DNA of 64,000 bases from an uncultured Bacilli bacterium (lineage in GTDB: Bacteria; Bacillota_I; Bacilli_A; RF39; UBA660), in the NCBI GenBank assembly GCA_934162195.1, contig CAKPHO010000001.1:116398-180397 (forward strand), written 5' to 3'. The notes beneath the pieces were generated by a model that searched no databases, was not told the DNA's origin, and worked only from the letters and a program-made list of their open reading frames with translations. A program made the translations under genes and the position numbers. Below are positions 52,245 through 59,635 of this stretch, piece by piece; position 1 is the stretch's first letter; every line of letters begins with the position of its first letter.

Positions 52245-54863
52245 ATGAATATAAATAATGGACTAAGTGAAGAAGAAGTGTTAGAATCAAGAGAAAAAAA
52301 TGGAAGTAATATTATAACTAATAAAAAAAAGAATACTTTTTTAGAGATGTTTATTCGATCATTAGGAGATCCTATAATAAGGATTTTAATTATAGCGCTT
52401 GGTATAAAACTTGTTTTTCTAATTAAAGATTTCGATTGGTATGAAACAGTAGGAATAGTCATTGCTATATTTTTAGCGTCTTTTATTTCCACTATATCAG
52501 AATATGGAAGTGAAAAAGCATTTGAAAAACTACAAGAAGATGCATCAAAAATTAAATGTAAAGTTAAAAGAAGGCAAGAAGTAAAAGAAACTACTATAGA
52601 TGATGTGGTAGTTGGTGATATAGTTTTACTTGAAGCAGGAGATAAAGTGCCTGCGGATGGAATATTAATTGAAGGAGAACTTTTAGTCGACGAATCATCA
52701 CTTAATGGAGAAACAAGAGAAATAAGAAAAGAAGCATTAAAATCTAATCAATCAGTTAGTGAAAAAAATATGTTATTTAGAGGCACAGTAATATATGGAA
52801 AATCAGGTACTATGAAGATTACAAAAGTAGGTGATAATACTTTTTATGGTAAAATAGCACAAGAATTACAAGAATCTACTCCTGATAGTCCTCTTAAAAT
52901 AAGATTAAGACATCTTGCTGGAATAATAAGTAAAATTGGCTATGTAGGAGCCTTCTTAGTTAGCCTATCCTATTTATTTTCAATGATAGTAATTAAAAAT
53001 AATTTTGATATTAATTTAATCAAAGAAACGATAACTAATTTTCCATTAATGATAGGATATATTTTGTATGCTTTAACATTAAGTGTAACAATAATAGTAG
53101 TTGCCGTTCCAGAAGGACTTCCTATGATGATAACATTGGTTCTTTCTTCAAATATGAAAAAAATGTTAAAAAGTAATGTAATGGTAAGAAAGATGACTGG
53201 CATAGAAACAGCTGGGAGTTTGAATATATTGTTTACTGATAAAACTGGAACGCTGACTAAAGGTAAAATGGAAATGCTATATTTTATGGGAAACGATTTT
53301 AAAAAATATCATAAAGAAAGTGAGTTAAAAAAGTATAGTAAATATTATTCTATTATTAAAAAGTCAATTATATATAATAATGCTAGTACTTATACCGGTG
53401 ATAATAAAACTGTAGTAGGTGGTAATATAACTGATCGCGCTATTTTAAAATTTATTGAATATGATAAGACTTCCAATATTAAAATTATTGATACTGTTCC
53501 TTTTGATAGTAGAAACAAATATTCATTATCTTTAATTGATGATAGAGGTAAAGAAGCGTTAATAAAAGGAGCTCCTGAAAAAATACTTCCTTGTTGTACA
53601 TATTATTATGATAATAATGGAGATGCTAAAAGATTATTAAATGTAAAAAGTATAGAATTAAAATTAAAAGAAGAAACAAGTAAAGGATCTAGAATTATAG
53701 CTTTTGCTACATCTAAAACAAAAGAATTAAAAAATTTAACCTTAGTTGGTTTCGCTCTTATAAAAGATGATATTAGAAAAGAAGCTATAGAGGGATTAAA
53801 ACTTATTGATAAAGCACATATTCAAACCGTAATGATAACAGGAGATAATAAAGATACTGCTTATGCAATAGGAAAAGAAGTAGGAATTATAAAAAACTCA
53901 TCAGATATTATATTAACAAGTGAAGAATTAAATAAGCTTAATGATGAAGAAATAAAGCAGATATTACCGAATTTGAGAATTGTTGCTAGATCATTACCTC
54001 AAGATAAAAGCAGATTAATAAAAATATCTCAAGAAAAAGATCTTGTTGTTGGGATGACTGGAGATGGAGTTAATGATGCCCCAGCTTTAAAAAGAGCAGA
54101 TGTAGGATTTTCAATGGGAAGTGGTACAGAAGTTGCCAAAGAAGCTAGTGATATTATTATTTTAGATGATAATTTATATTCAATTTCTCAGGCTATTTTG
54201 TTTGGCCGTACAATTTTTAAAAGTATTAGAAAATTTATTATTTTTCAATTAACGGTAAATATATGTGCGGTTAGTTTATCAATTATAGGTCCTTTCATTG
54301 GTATTGAAACTCCAGTTACCGTTATACAAATGTTGTGGATAAATATGGTTATGGATACATTTGCTGGCTTAGCTTTTTCGTTTGAGCCACCATTAAAGGA
54401 ATATATGAATGAATATCCTAAAAAGAAAGAAGAGTCAATCATAAATAAATATATGTGGCATGAAATTATTTTTACTGGAACATATTCTTCTTTACTTTGC
54501 ATATTATTCTTAAAATTACCTATTATTTCAACAATTTTTAGAGATGGGGATAATAATAAATATTTGATGAGCGCTTTCTTTGGACTTTTTATTTTTATAG
54601 GAATCTTTAATTGTTTTAATGCACGAACTCATAGATTAAATTTATTTGCTCATCTTTATAAAAACAAGTTATTTATAGCTGTTATATCATTTATTGTGTT
54701 AGTACAAATCATCTTGATTTATTATGGTGGAAATCTTTTTAGAACAGCCGGTTTAAATTTTAAAGAGTTTCAAATTATGATTTTACTTGCTTTCAGTGTT
54801 ATTCCAATTGATTGGATAAGAAAAATTTATTTAAGAACAAAAGGAATTAAAGGCGGAGTATAG
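52245..54863 (+). CDS. Calcium-transporting P-type ATPase (P2 type)
   Basis: An 872-residue P-type ATPase with the phosphorylation site FTDKTGTLTKG (D332), VDESSLNGETREI in the actuator domain (the usual SLTGE is SLNGE), KGAPEKIL in the nucleotide domain and TGDGVNDAPALKRADVG in the phosphorylation domain. The M4 motif VAVPEGLPMMI and M6 NMVMDTFAGLAFSFEPP point to the Ca-exporting PMCA/SERCA-like class. About ten membrane helices fit. It should pump Ca out of the cell. Ribosome site GGGGAGGAC. It lies between a lipoprotein gene and the agr-like regulator, with its own terminator. Confidence 0.9.
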   Translation: MNINNGLSEEEVLESREKNGSNIITNKKKNTFLEMFIRSLGDPIIRILIIALGIKLVFLIKDFDWYETVGIVIAIFLASFISTISEYGSEKAFEKLQEDASKIKCKVKRRQEVKETTIDDVVVGDIVLLEAGDKVPADGILIEGELLVDESSLNGETREIRKEALKSNQSVSEKNMLFRGTVIYGKSGTMKITKVGDNTFYGKIAQELQESTPDSPLKIRLRHLAGIISKIGYVGAFLVSLSYLFSMIVIKNNFDINLIKETITNFPLMIGYILYALTLSVTIIVVAVPEGLPMMITLVLSSNMKKMLKSNVMVRKMTGIETAGSLNILFTDKTGTLTKGKMEMLYFMGNDFKKYHKESELKKYSKYYSIIKKSIIYNNASTYTGDNKTVVGGNITDRAILKFIEYDKTSNIKIIDTVPFDSRNKYSLSLIDDRGKEALIKGAPEKILPCCTYYYDNNGDAKRLLNVKSIELKLKEETSKGSRIIAFATSKTKELKNLTLVGFALIKDDIRKEAIEGLKLIDKAHIQTVMITGDNKDTAYAIGKEVGIIKNSSDIILTSEELNKLNDEEIKQILPNLRIVARSLPQDKSRLIKISQEKDLVVGMTGDGVNDAPALKRADVGFSMGSGTEVAKEASDIIILDDNLYSISQAILFGRTIFKSIRKFIIFQLTVNICAVSLSIIGPFIGIETPVTVIQMLWINMVMDTFAGLAFSFEPPLKEYMNEYPKKKEESIINKYMWHEIIFTGTYSSLLCILFLKLPIISTIFRDGDNNKYLMSAFFGLFIFIGIFNCFNARTHRLNLFAHLYKNKLFIAVISFIVLVQIILIYYGGNLFRTAGLNFKEFQIMILLAFSVIPIDWIRKIYLRTKGIKGGV

Positions 54864-54870
54864 CCTTTTT
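54849..54870 (+). terminator. Rho-independent terminator after the Ca ATPase
   Basis: AAAGGC (54849-54854) pairs with GCCTTT (54863-54868), T run; the hairpin overlaps the last codons and stop. Confidence 0.7.
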
Positions 54871-54872
54871 TA

Positions 54873-54901
54873 TTGCAATAATTGACAAAATATGGTAACA
54901 T
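54873..54901 (+). promoter_or_regulatory. SigA-type promoter of the agrA-agrC unit
   Basis: TTGCAA (54873-54878), 17-bp spacer, TAACAT (54896-54901) with TGG before the -10 (extended). No LytTR repeats are visible here. Confidence 0.5.
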
Positions 54902-54947
54902 TTAAGGTGGTGGGTTTGCTAAACGTGAACAAAAAAGAGATGATGCA

Positions 54948-55655
54948 ATGATTAATTTTATTCTATGTGATGATAATGAAAAGATAGTATCAGATATTAA
55001 AAAAATAATTGATAAGTTTATGATGCAAAATAAAACAGAATATAAAACTCACTTGTTTAACGATTTAGATGACAATTTTATGAAAATAGTAAAAGAACCA
55101 TTGTCTTTTAAAGTATATATTTTAGATATTGAAACACCATCAAGATCTGGTATAGATGTAGCTCGTTCTATAAGAAAAAGAGATGTTGATAGTGTAATAA
55201 TTTTTATAACTAGCCATGAAGAATTAGGCTTAACGTTATTAAAAAATGAAATAATGTTTTTATCTTTTATAAATAAATTTGATAATTATGAAGAAAGATT
55301 GCTGACATCTTTAAACAAATCTTTGGAAGTATTAAAACGTAAAAATATTATACGATTTGAAGAAAGAGGCGTATTATATACTATTGCGATGGATGACATT
55401 TTATATATCACTAGAGATAGTGTTGAAAGAAAATGTATTATAAAAACTGATTATGCGGAAATTAAAACCTATAAACCATTATCTAGTATTGAAAAGCTGT
55501 TAGATAATAGATTTATAAAGACCCATAGAGCTTGTTTGGTAAACAAAGAAAGAGTAGCAAAAATAGATAAAATTAGAAAAACAATATTATTTGATAATGG
55601 TGTAGTTGTAAGTTTATTATCAGAAAAATACAGAAGAGGAATAGGGACAAAATAG
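54948..55655 (+). CDS. agrA: AgrA-like LytTR response regulator
   Basis: A 235-residue response regulator with an N-terminal receiver (acidic pair in FILCDDNEKI, phosphoacceptor D60 in YILDIETPSRSG) and a C-terminal LytTR DNA-binding domain (about 133-235: TIAMDDILYITRD, LDNRFIKTHRACLVNKERV and KIRKTILFDNGVVV). This is the AgrA/ComE layout. The next gene, 1 nt downstream, is its cognate sensor, and an agrBD pair converges from the other side. The likely target is the direct repeat at 57881-57914. In Staphylococcus agrA comes after agrC; here the order is reversed. The ATG follows AAGAGATGATGCA. Confidence 0.88.
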   Translation: MINFILCDDNEKIVSDIKKIIDKFMMQNKTEYKTHLFNDLDDNFMKIVKEPLSFKVYILDIETPSRSGIDVARSIRKRDVDSVIIFITSHEELGLTLLKNEIMFLSFINKFDNYEERLLTSLNKSLEVLKRKNIIRFEERGVLYTIAMDDILYITRDSVERKCIIKTDYAEIKTYKPLSSIEKLLDNRFIKTHRACLVNKERVAKIDKIRKTILFDNGVVVSLLSEKYRRGIGTK

Positions 55656-55656
55656 T

Positions 55657-56967
55657 ATGGAAATTTTTAGTATACAAAATATTTTAGGCGCATTGATTAA
55701 CTCATTTGCACACATTTTTATTTGGTCAAGGCTTTTGGATAAAAAAATTGATTTTAAAGATTATAAATATTATATTGTGCAAGTATTATTTGCAATTTTG
55801 ATGTTATTAAATTTTCTTTTTATTAATACAATTTTTAGAGTATTAGTAATAGTATTTATAATGACTATATTTTGTTATTTTTTATTTAAATGTAATTATA
55901 GAATTAGTTTTATAACTTCGATTTTTTCTCAATTAACAATGATGATATCAGAATTAATTTTTGCTATTTTGGCTGTGGTTATATTAAAAATAGATAGTAA
56001 TTTTATTGTTTCAAACTTGGTTGGAAAATTAATAGCTAATACTTTTATATCAATAATTGCTATTATGACTTGCAACATTAAAATTATTCAAAATCTTTAT
56101 AATAAAATAGTTTCATCAATAACAGAAATAAAAATTAATTCTTTTGTGATAATTATATTAGCAACAATAATAACGATCAACTTTAATTTTTTATCTGTTT
56201 ACTATCATTATCCACTATTAAGTATAATAATTGGGAATATTGCTATTTCAGTAATTTATATTTTTATATATTATAAATATTTAATTGCCGAAACAAATTA
56301 TTCTAAAATTAATGATAAATATAATAATACATTAAACAGCTTGAAAGAATATGAAGAAATTTTAGATGTCTATAGGGTATCCAATCATGAAAATAAAAAT
56401 CAATTACTAATGATTAGAAACATGATTATAAAAAAAGAAAAAGATATTCCAGAATATATTGATAAGATAATTGATAATAAAATAAAAGATGATGAAAAAT
56501 TAATGTTTGATACTAACAAAATACCAGCTGGTGGATTAAGGGCGGTTATATATAGTAAGTTATTGGTTATGAAAGATGAGAAAATTGACTTCAATTTGAT
56601 TGTTGATAGAAAAGTTCGAACTGTTGATCTTATTGAACTTGGGGAATCTTTAATGTTTGATGTATGTCGTATTACAGGAGTTTTCTTAGATAATGCAATA
56701 GAAGAAGTTAAGAATAAAGAAGACAAAAGAATCTTTATTGAATTGTTTACAGATGAAGATAAACTCTGTATAAAAATTTCTAATAATTTTAAAGGATCAA
56801 TAAATATAGAAAAGATATATGAAAAAGGATATACAACTAAATCTGAAGGACATGGATATGGATTATCCTTGGTTAAAGAAATAGTGGATAAAAATAGTAA
56901 ATTAACTAATTTGACAAGTGTTGAAAATGACATTTTCACACAATTATTAGGAATTAAAGTAAAATAA
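55657..56967 (+). CDS. agrC: AgrC-like peptide-sensing histidine kinase
   Basis: A 436-residue sensor with an N-terminal membrane region of about six hydrophobic segments (residues 1-215), then a short coiled stretch and a GHKL/HPK10-type kinase domain. The phosphoacceptor motif is SNHENKNQLLMIRNMI (the usual H-D/E-x-K/L-N pattern), and the ATP-binding domain has GVFLDNAIEEV and the lid motif EGHGYGLSLVKEIVD. This matches AgrC-type receptors for cyclic peptides. It starts 1 nt after the agrA-like gene and is translated with it. The convergent agrBD genes next to it should make its ligand. Confidence 0.88.
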   Translation: MEIFSIQNILGALINSFAHIFIWSRLLDKKIDFKDYKYYIVQVLFAILMLLNFLFINTIFRVLVIVFIMTIFCYFLFKCNYRISFITSIFSQLTMMISELIFAILAVVILKIDSNFIVSNLVGKLIANTFISIIAIMTCNIKIIQNLYNKIVSSITEIKINSFVIIILATIITINFNFLSVYYHYPLLSIIIGNIAISVIYIFIYYKYLIAETNYSKINDKYNNTLNSLKEYEEILDVYRVSNHENKNQLLMIRNMIIKKEKDIPEYIDKIIDNKIKDDEKLMFDTNKIPAGGLRAVIYSKLLVMKDEKIDFNLIVDRKVRTVDLIELGESLMFDVCRITGVFLDNAIEEVKNKEDKRIFIELFTDEDKLCIKISNNFKGSINIEKIYEKGYTTKSEGHGYGLSLVKEIVDKNSKLTNLTSVENDIFTQLLGIKVK

Positions 56968-57000
56968 AAATACTAGGTTAACGAGCTAGTATTTTATTTT
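56967..57000. terminator. Bidirectional terminator between agrC and agrD
   Basis: AAAATACTAG (56967-56976) pairs with CTAGTATTTT (56986-56995) around a 9-nt loop, T-rich on both strands. It ends the agrAC transcript and the convergent agrBD transcript. Confidence 0.8.
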
Positions 57001-57002
57001 AG

Positions 57003-57122
57003 TTATTTAATTAAACTTTTTGGACATTCAGGTTCATCAATTATCCAACTAAAGCAAGCTTGACTTCCTGCTCCAGCAGCACCAAATCCTAAAGCAGCTA
57101 AAATAGATGCAAATAATTTCAT
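57003..57122 (-). CDS. agrD: AgrD-like autoinducing peptide precursor (39 aa)
   Basis: A 39-codon gene, 40 nt downstream of agrB on the same strand, with the strong ribosome site AAGGAGGAC 7 nt before its ATG. The peptide has an amphipathic, Ala/Gly-rich leader (MKLFASILAALGFGAAGAGS), the core QACFSWII with Cys23 as the thiolactone/lactone donor residue, and the acidic tail DEPECPKSLIK, which matches the conserved AgrD tail D-E-x-E-x-P-K-x-L cut by AgrB. The mature ring is probably CFSWI (5) or CFSWII (6). It lies between agrB and the terminator shared with agrC. It is the signal of this quorum system; confidence comes from both sequence and context. Confidence 0.93.
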   Translation of the reverse strand: MKLFASILAALGFGAAGAGSQACFSWIIDEPECPKSLIK

Positions 57123-57162
57123 TTAAAGTCCTCCTTTCTTTCTATTTTAAACCTTAATAGAT

Positions 57163-57762
57163 TTAATCAAATTTAAAATTTTTATAATTGTTATATGGCA
57201 ATTTAAATAATTTATAAATTAAAGGGCTTGTTAGAAAACATTGGATAAGCAGTGTAAATAATAAACAGTTTGATATAAAATTATTATTTATAAATATAGA
57301 TAATATTGTGTATATAATTGAAATTAATACGGAAGAATATTTAAAAAATAATCTTCTTTTTTTATTTACTATAGGTCTTTTATGTGTATCAGCAGGACTA
57401 TTTTTAAACATTAGTAATATGGAAATAATTCCTATAATTGATTTAAGGTATGTTGGCATTAGTAAATATTTAGATATAAAAGGTAGGCCAACAAATATAA
57501 TTGTAGAACTAACTAAACATATCCAACTTTTTGTAGCATGCAATCCAAATGATACAGCTCTAATTGGAATATATATGATGGTAAATAATATAACTTCTTT
57601 TAATATCCCTAATAAGAAAGCGAGTATTAAAATAATTATTAATTTAGTAACTAATAAATATATAGCAACCAGGCCATATTTTAGTTCTTCTTTTTTTATA
57701 TTGTCATAATAATAATATTTTAAGATATAATTCATAGTACCATTTATAATATAATTCTTCAT
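57163..57762 (-). CDS. agrB: AgrB-like accessory gene regulator protease
   Basis: A 199-residue membrane endopeptidase of the AgrB family with about six hydrophobic segments. The catalytic pair is visible: H75 and C82 in RAVSFGLHATKSWICLV, spaced seven residues as in Staphylococcus AgrB (H77/C84). The family block SPADTHKRP follows near residue 125. AgrB cuts the AgrD tail and closes the ring, then helps export the peptide. The ATG follows TAGGAGAAA. It is first in the agrB-agrD operon, read from a promoter flanked by LytTR repeats at 57844-57914, and converges on agrA-agrC. Confidence 0.93.
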   Translation of the reverse strand: MKNYIINGTMNYILKYYYYDNIKKEELKYGLVAIYLLVTKLIIILILAFLLGILKEVILFTIIYIPIRAVSFGLHATKSWICLVSSTIIFVGLPFISKYLLMPTYLKSIIGIISILLMFKNSPADTHKRPIVNKKRRLFFKYSSVLISIIYTILSIFINNNFISNCLLFTLLIQCFLTSPLIYKLFKLPYNNYKNFKFD

Positions 57763-57843
57763 AAATTTCTCCTACCACGCTTATAGTTTATCAGATATAT
57801 TAATAGTGAAAACGAATTTTGTTTTAGAAGTAAGTTTTGAAGA

Positions 57844-57875
57844 ATTATATGTATAAAAAGACAAAAAAATTGCAA
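57844..57875 (-). promoter_or_regulatory. Promoter of agrBD with a 20-bp spacer
   Basis: On the minus strand TTGCAA (57875-57870), a 20-bp spacer and TATAAT (57849-57844). A 20-bp spacer is too long for efficient unaided transcription and recalls the AgrA-dependent agr P3 promoter of Staphylococcus. The -35 lies 5 bp from the LytTR repeats, so activation by the AgrA-like protein is likely. The predicted leader is about 75 nt. Confidence 0.65.
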
Positions 57876-57880
57876 ATATT

Positions 57881-57914
57881 ACAGTTTTAGACACAAAAAT
57901 GGCGGTTTAAGACA
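57881..57914. promoter_or_regulatory. LytTR-type direct repeat (likely AgrA binding site)
   Basis: ACAGTTTTAGACA (57881-57893) and GCGGTTTAAGACA (57902-57914) match at 10 of 13 positions with a 21-bp period, two helical turns. The core fits the LytTR consensus ACAGTTNAG. It lies between divergent agrB and csp, just upstream of the agrB -35, which would give positive feedback; a plus-strand target is also possible. Confidence 0.75.
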
Positions 57915-57953
57915 AATATAATTATATAAATATAAAAAGTATTACAATTTTAA

Positions 57954-58083
57954 TTGTTCTGCCTAAAGCATACTAGTAATATAATGCAAATTTTGTCGAA
58001 TTAAGTCGTCTTAATTTTGTTGAAAATATAGCATATTAACGGTATATTTATATTGTAGCAGTAAATAGAAGGGAGATTTAAAT
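57954..58083 (+). promoter_or_regulatory. Promoter and structured leader of the cold-shock gene
   Basis: TTGTTC (57954-57959) with a 17-bp spacer to TAATAT (57977-57982), or 20 bp to TATAAT (57980-57985), predicts a leader of about 95 nt. Inside it AATTAAG (57999-58005) pairs with CTTAATT (58010-58016) around TCGT. Long structured leaders are typical of cold-shock genes. The rest of the 57763-58083 gap holds the agrB promoter and LytTR repeats; no other gene is seen. Confidence 0.45.
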
Positions 58084-58299
58084 ATGCGTGGTAAAGTAAA
58101 ATGGTTTAATAATGATAAGGGTTATGGTTTTATTGAACACAATGAAGGTGGAGAAGATATTTTTGTTCACTATTCTTCTATTTTATCTGAAGGCTATAAA
58201 ACACTTGTTGAAGGTCAATATGTTGAATTTGAACTAGTAAGAACTGATAAAGGTCTTCAAGCAAAAAATGTAGTAGAAATAAAAACAGCTTTAGTGTAA
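58084..58299 (+). CDS. csp: Cold-shock protein, CspA family
   Basis: A 71-residue single OB-fold protein. [20 protein letters not shown] contains RNP1 (KGYGFI) and [10 protein letters not shown] contains RNP2, followed by [22 protein letters not shown], as in CspA/CspB proteins. It binds single-stranded RNA and acts as an RNA chaperone at low temperature or at growth transitions. The leader of about 95 nt and the AGAAGGGAGAT ribosome site fit a cold-regulated gene. It faces away from agrBD, and their shared intergenic region carries LytTR repeats, so coupling to quorum sensing is conceivable. A terminator overlaps its 3-prime end. Confidence 0.93.
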   Translation: MRGKVKWFNNDKGYGFIEHNEGGEDIFVHYSSILSEGYKTLVEGQYVEFELVRTDKGLQAKNVVEIKTALV

Positions 58300-58316
58300 A
58301 CAAAGCTGTTTTATTT
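58282..58316 (+). terminator. Rho-independent terminator after csp
   Basis: AAAACAGCTTT (58282-58292) pairs perfectly with AAAGCTGTTTT (58302-58312) around a 9-nt loop; the stem includes the last codons of csp. Confidence 0.85.
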
Positions 58317-58366
58317 ATATGAAAAAAAGTCATGTTGTGTTATAATAAAAGTGGGAGGATGAGAAT

Positions 58367-58900
58367 ATGAAATTTAATATTCGAGGAAAAAATGTGGATG
58401 TAACACCAGCGATTAAAAGTTACATTGAGGAAAAGATTGGAAGGCTAGATAAATATTTAGAATCTCCAAGTGATGTGTTTGCTAGTGTTGTTGCAAAGGT
58501 TAGAGGTAAAGAACAAATTATTGAAGTTACTATACCAGTTAATAAAATAATCATACGTGGAGAAGAATCACATGATGATTTATATGCTGCAATAGATTTG
58601 GTTTCTGATAAAATAGAAAGACAAATCAGAAAAAACAAAACTAAACTAAAAAAGCGTAAAGAAAAAAATAACTTTGTTGACTTTAATTATGAATTTGAAA
58701 TAAATAAAGATGAAGAAAAAGACGAAAAAATAGTAAAAAGAAAATCAATTGAAATGAAACCAATGAATGAAGAGGAAGCTTTATTACAAATGGATTTATT
58801 AGGACATGAATTCTTTGTGTTTAAAAATACTGATTCTGAATGTGTATCTGTCTTATACAAGAGAAAAGATGGAAATTATGGTATTATAGATACAAAATAA
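58367..58900 (+). CDS. hpf: Ribosome hibernation promoting factor, long form
   Basis: A 177-residue long HPF. The N-terminal S30AE domain (about 1-100) begins MKFNIRGKNVDVTPAIKSYI and carries EEKIGRLDKYL; a charged linker (KKRKEKNNF to KIVKRKS) leads to the C-terminal dimerisation domain with EEALLQMDLLGHEFFVFKN and VLYKRKDGNYGIID. Long HPF dimerises 70S ribosomes into inactive 100S particles in stationary phase or stress. Ribosome site GGGAGGATGA; an extended -10 (TGT-TATAAT, 58341-58346) lies upstream. It converges on gatD, and a tetraloop hairpin ends both. Long form is the usual one in Firmicutes. Confidence 0.95.
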   Translation: MKFNIRGKNVDVTPAIKSYIEEKIGRLDKYLESPSDVFASVVAKVRGKEQIIEVTIPVNKIIIRGEESHDDLYAAIDLVSDKIERQIRKNKTKLKKRKEKNNFVDFNYEFEINKDEEKDEKIVKRKSIEMKPMNEEEALLQMDLLGHEFFVFKNTDSECVSVLYKRKDGNYGIIDTK

Positions 58901-58926
58901 AAGTATGAGAAATCATACTTTTTTTG
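58899..58926. terminator. Bidirectional terminator between hpf and gatD
   Basis: AAAAGTATGA pairs with TCATACTTTT around the stable GAAA tetraloop, with T runs on both strands. Confidence 0.88.
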
Positions 58927-59635
58927 TTAGGTAATTTTTTATATATTCATTATAAGCTTTATTTTCGAGTGTTGTATTAAAATTTTTAAATTTGAAAGTT
59001 TTATTCTTTTGTAGTACTAGTTTTTTACATATTAATTCTAATAATTCCGAATTTCTTACTAAGATAGGGCCTATCATATATGTTCCATAAAAGTTTTTGT
59101 AGTTAATACCTTCAATATTTGAATTAATATTTGAACCAATACCTTTACTTAATTCAAACCAAGGATTTTTAAGTTTAGTTATAATAGAATTTTGATTTTG
59201 AAATCCAATTATTTCTTTTTTTAAACTATTACATGTTGCTACAGTCTCTCCAACAAGTCTTAAGTCAGTTTCTTCGCTTTCAAATTCAAATATATTTAAA
59301 GTTTTAATCTTTTTACCATTTAAAGGTTTTATACTTTTTCCAAACAATTCTAACGCATTTCCGGTAGCAATAACAAATTTATCATCATCAATAAATCTTT
59401 TTATATTTTTTTGATATTTAGTTAAATCTTTAAGAACAATTTTTTGATTATCGTATGTTCCAGGCCCTAAATATATTAAATCATATTTATCAAAATCAAT
59501 ATTATCGCCAATTGTTAAAAAATCAACAATCGTTTTTATACCTTGATTCTCTAGTTGATACTTAATGGCTTTGATATTTCCGTTATCACCATATAAATTC
59601 ATTAAATCATAATATAAATGTGCAATTCTAATCAT
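58913..59635 (-). CDS. gatD: GatD-like glutamine amidotransferase homologue lacking catalytic Cys and His
   Basis: A 240-residue protein that aligns over its whole length with GatD, the glutaminase partner of MurT that amidates lipid II: HLYYDLMNLYGDNGNI, the DLIYLGPGTYD block, and GINYKNFYGTYMIGPILVRN. The nucleophile motif usually read ICGGYQ is here ATGNAL (Thr at about residue 91), and the catalytic His in GTYLHGP is Ile (GTYMIGP, residue 188). The GFENHxGRT block is also altered (GFQNQNSII). The gene is otherwise intact and coupled to murT by TAATG. It should not release ammonia from glutamine; a structural or ammonia-dependent role is inference. Confidence 0.85.
   Translation of the reverse strand: MIRIAHLYYDLMNLYGDNGNIKAIKYQLENQGIKTIVDFLTIGDNIDFDKYDLIYLGPGTYDNQKIVLKDLTKYQKNIKRFIDDDKFVIATGNALELFGKSIKPLNGKKIKTLNIFEFESEETDLRLVGETVATCNSLKKEIIGFQNQNSIITKLKNPWFELSKGIGSNINSNIEGINYKNFYGTYMIGPILVRNSELLELICKKLVLQKNKTFKFKNFNTTLENKAYNEYIKNYLTKKV

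Noticed and set aside
57308..57709. 133-codon open frame on the plus strand
   Set aside because: Antisense to agrB, which has the catalytic His and Cys; no ribosome site or promoter fits.
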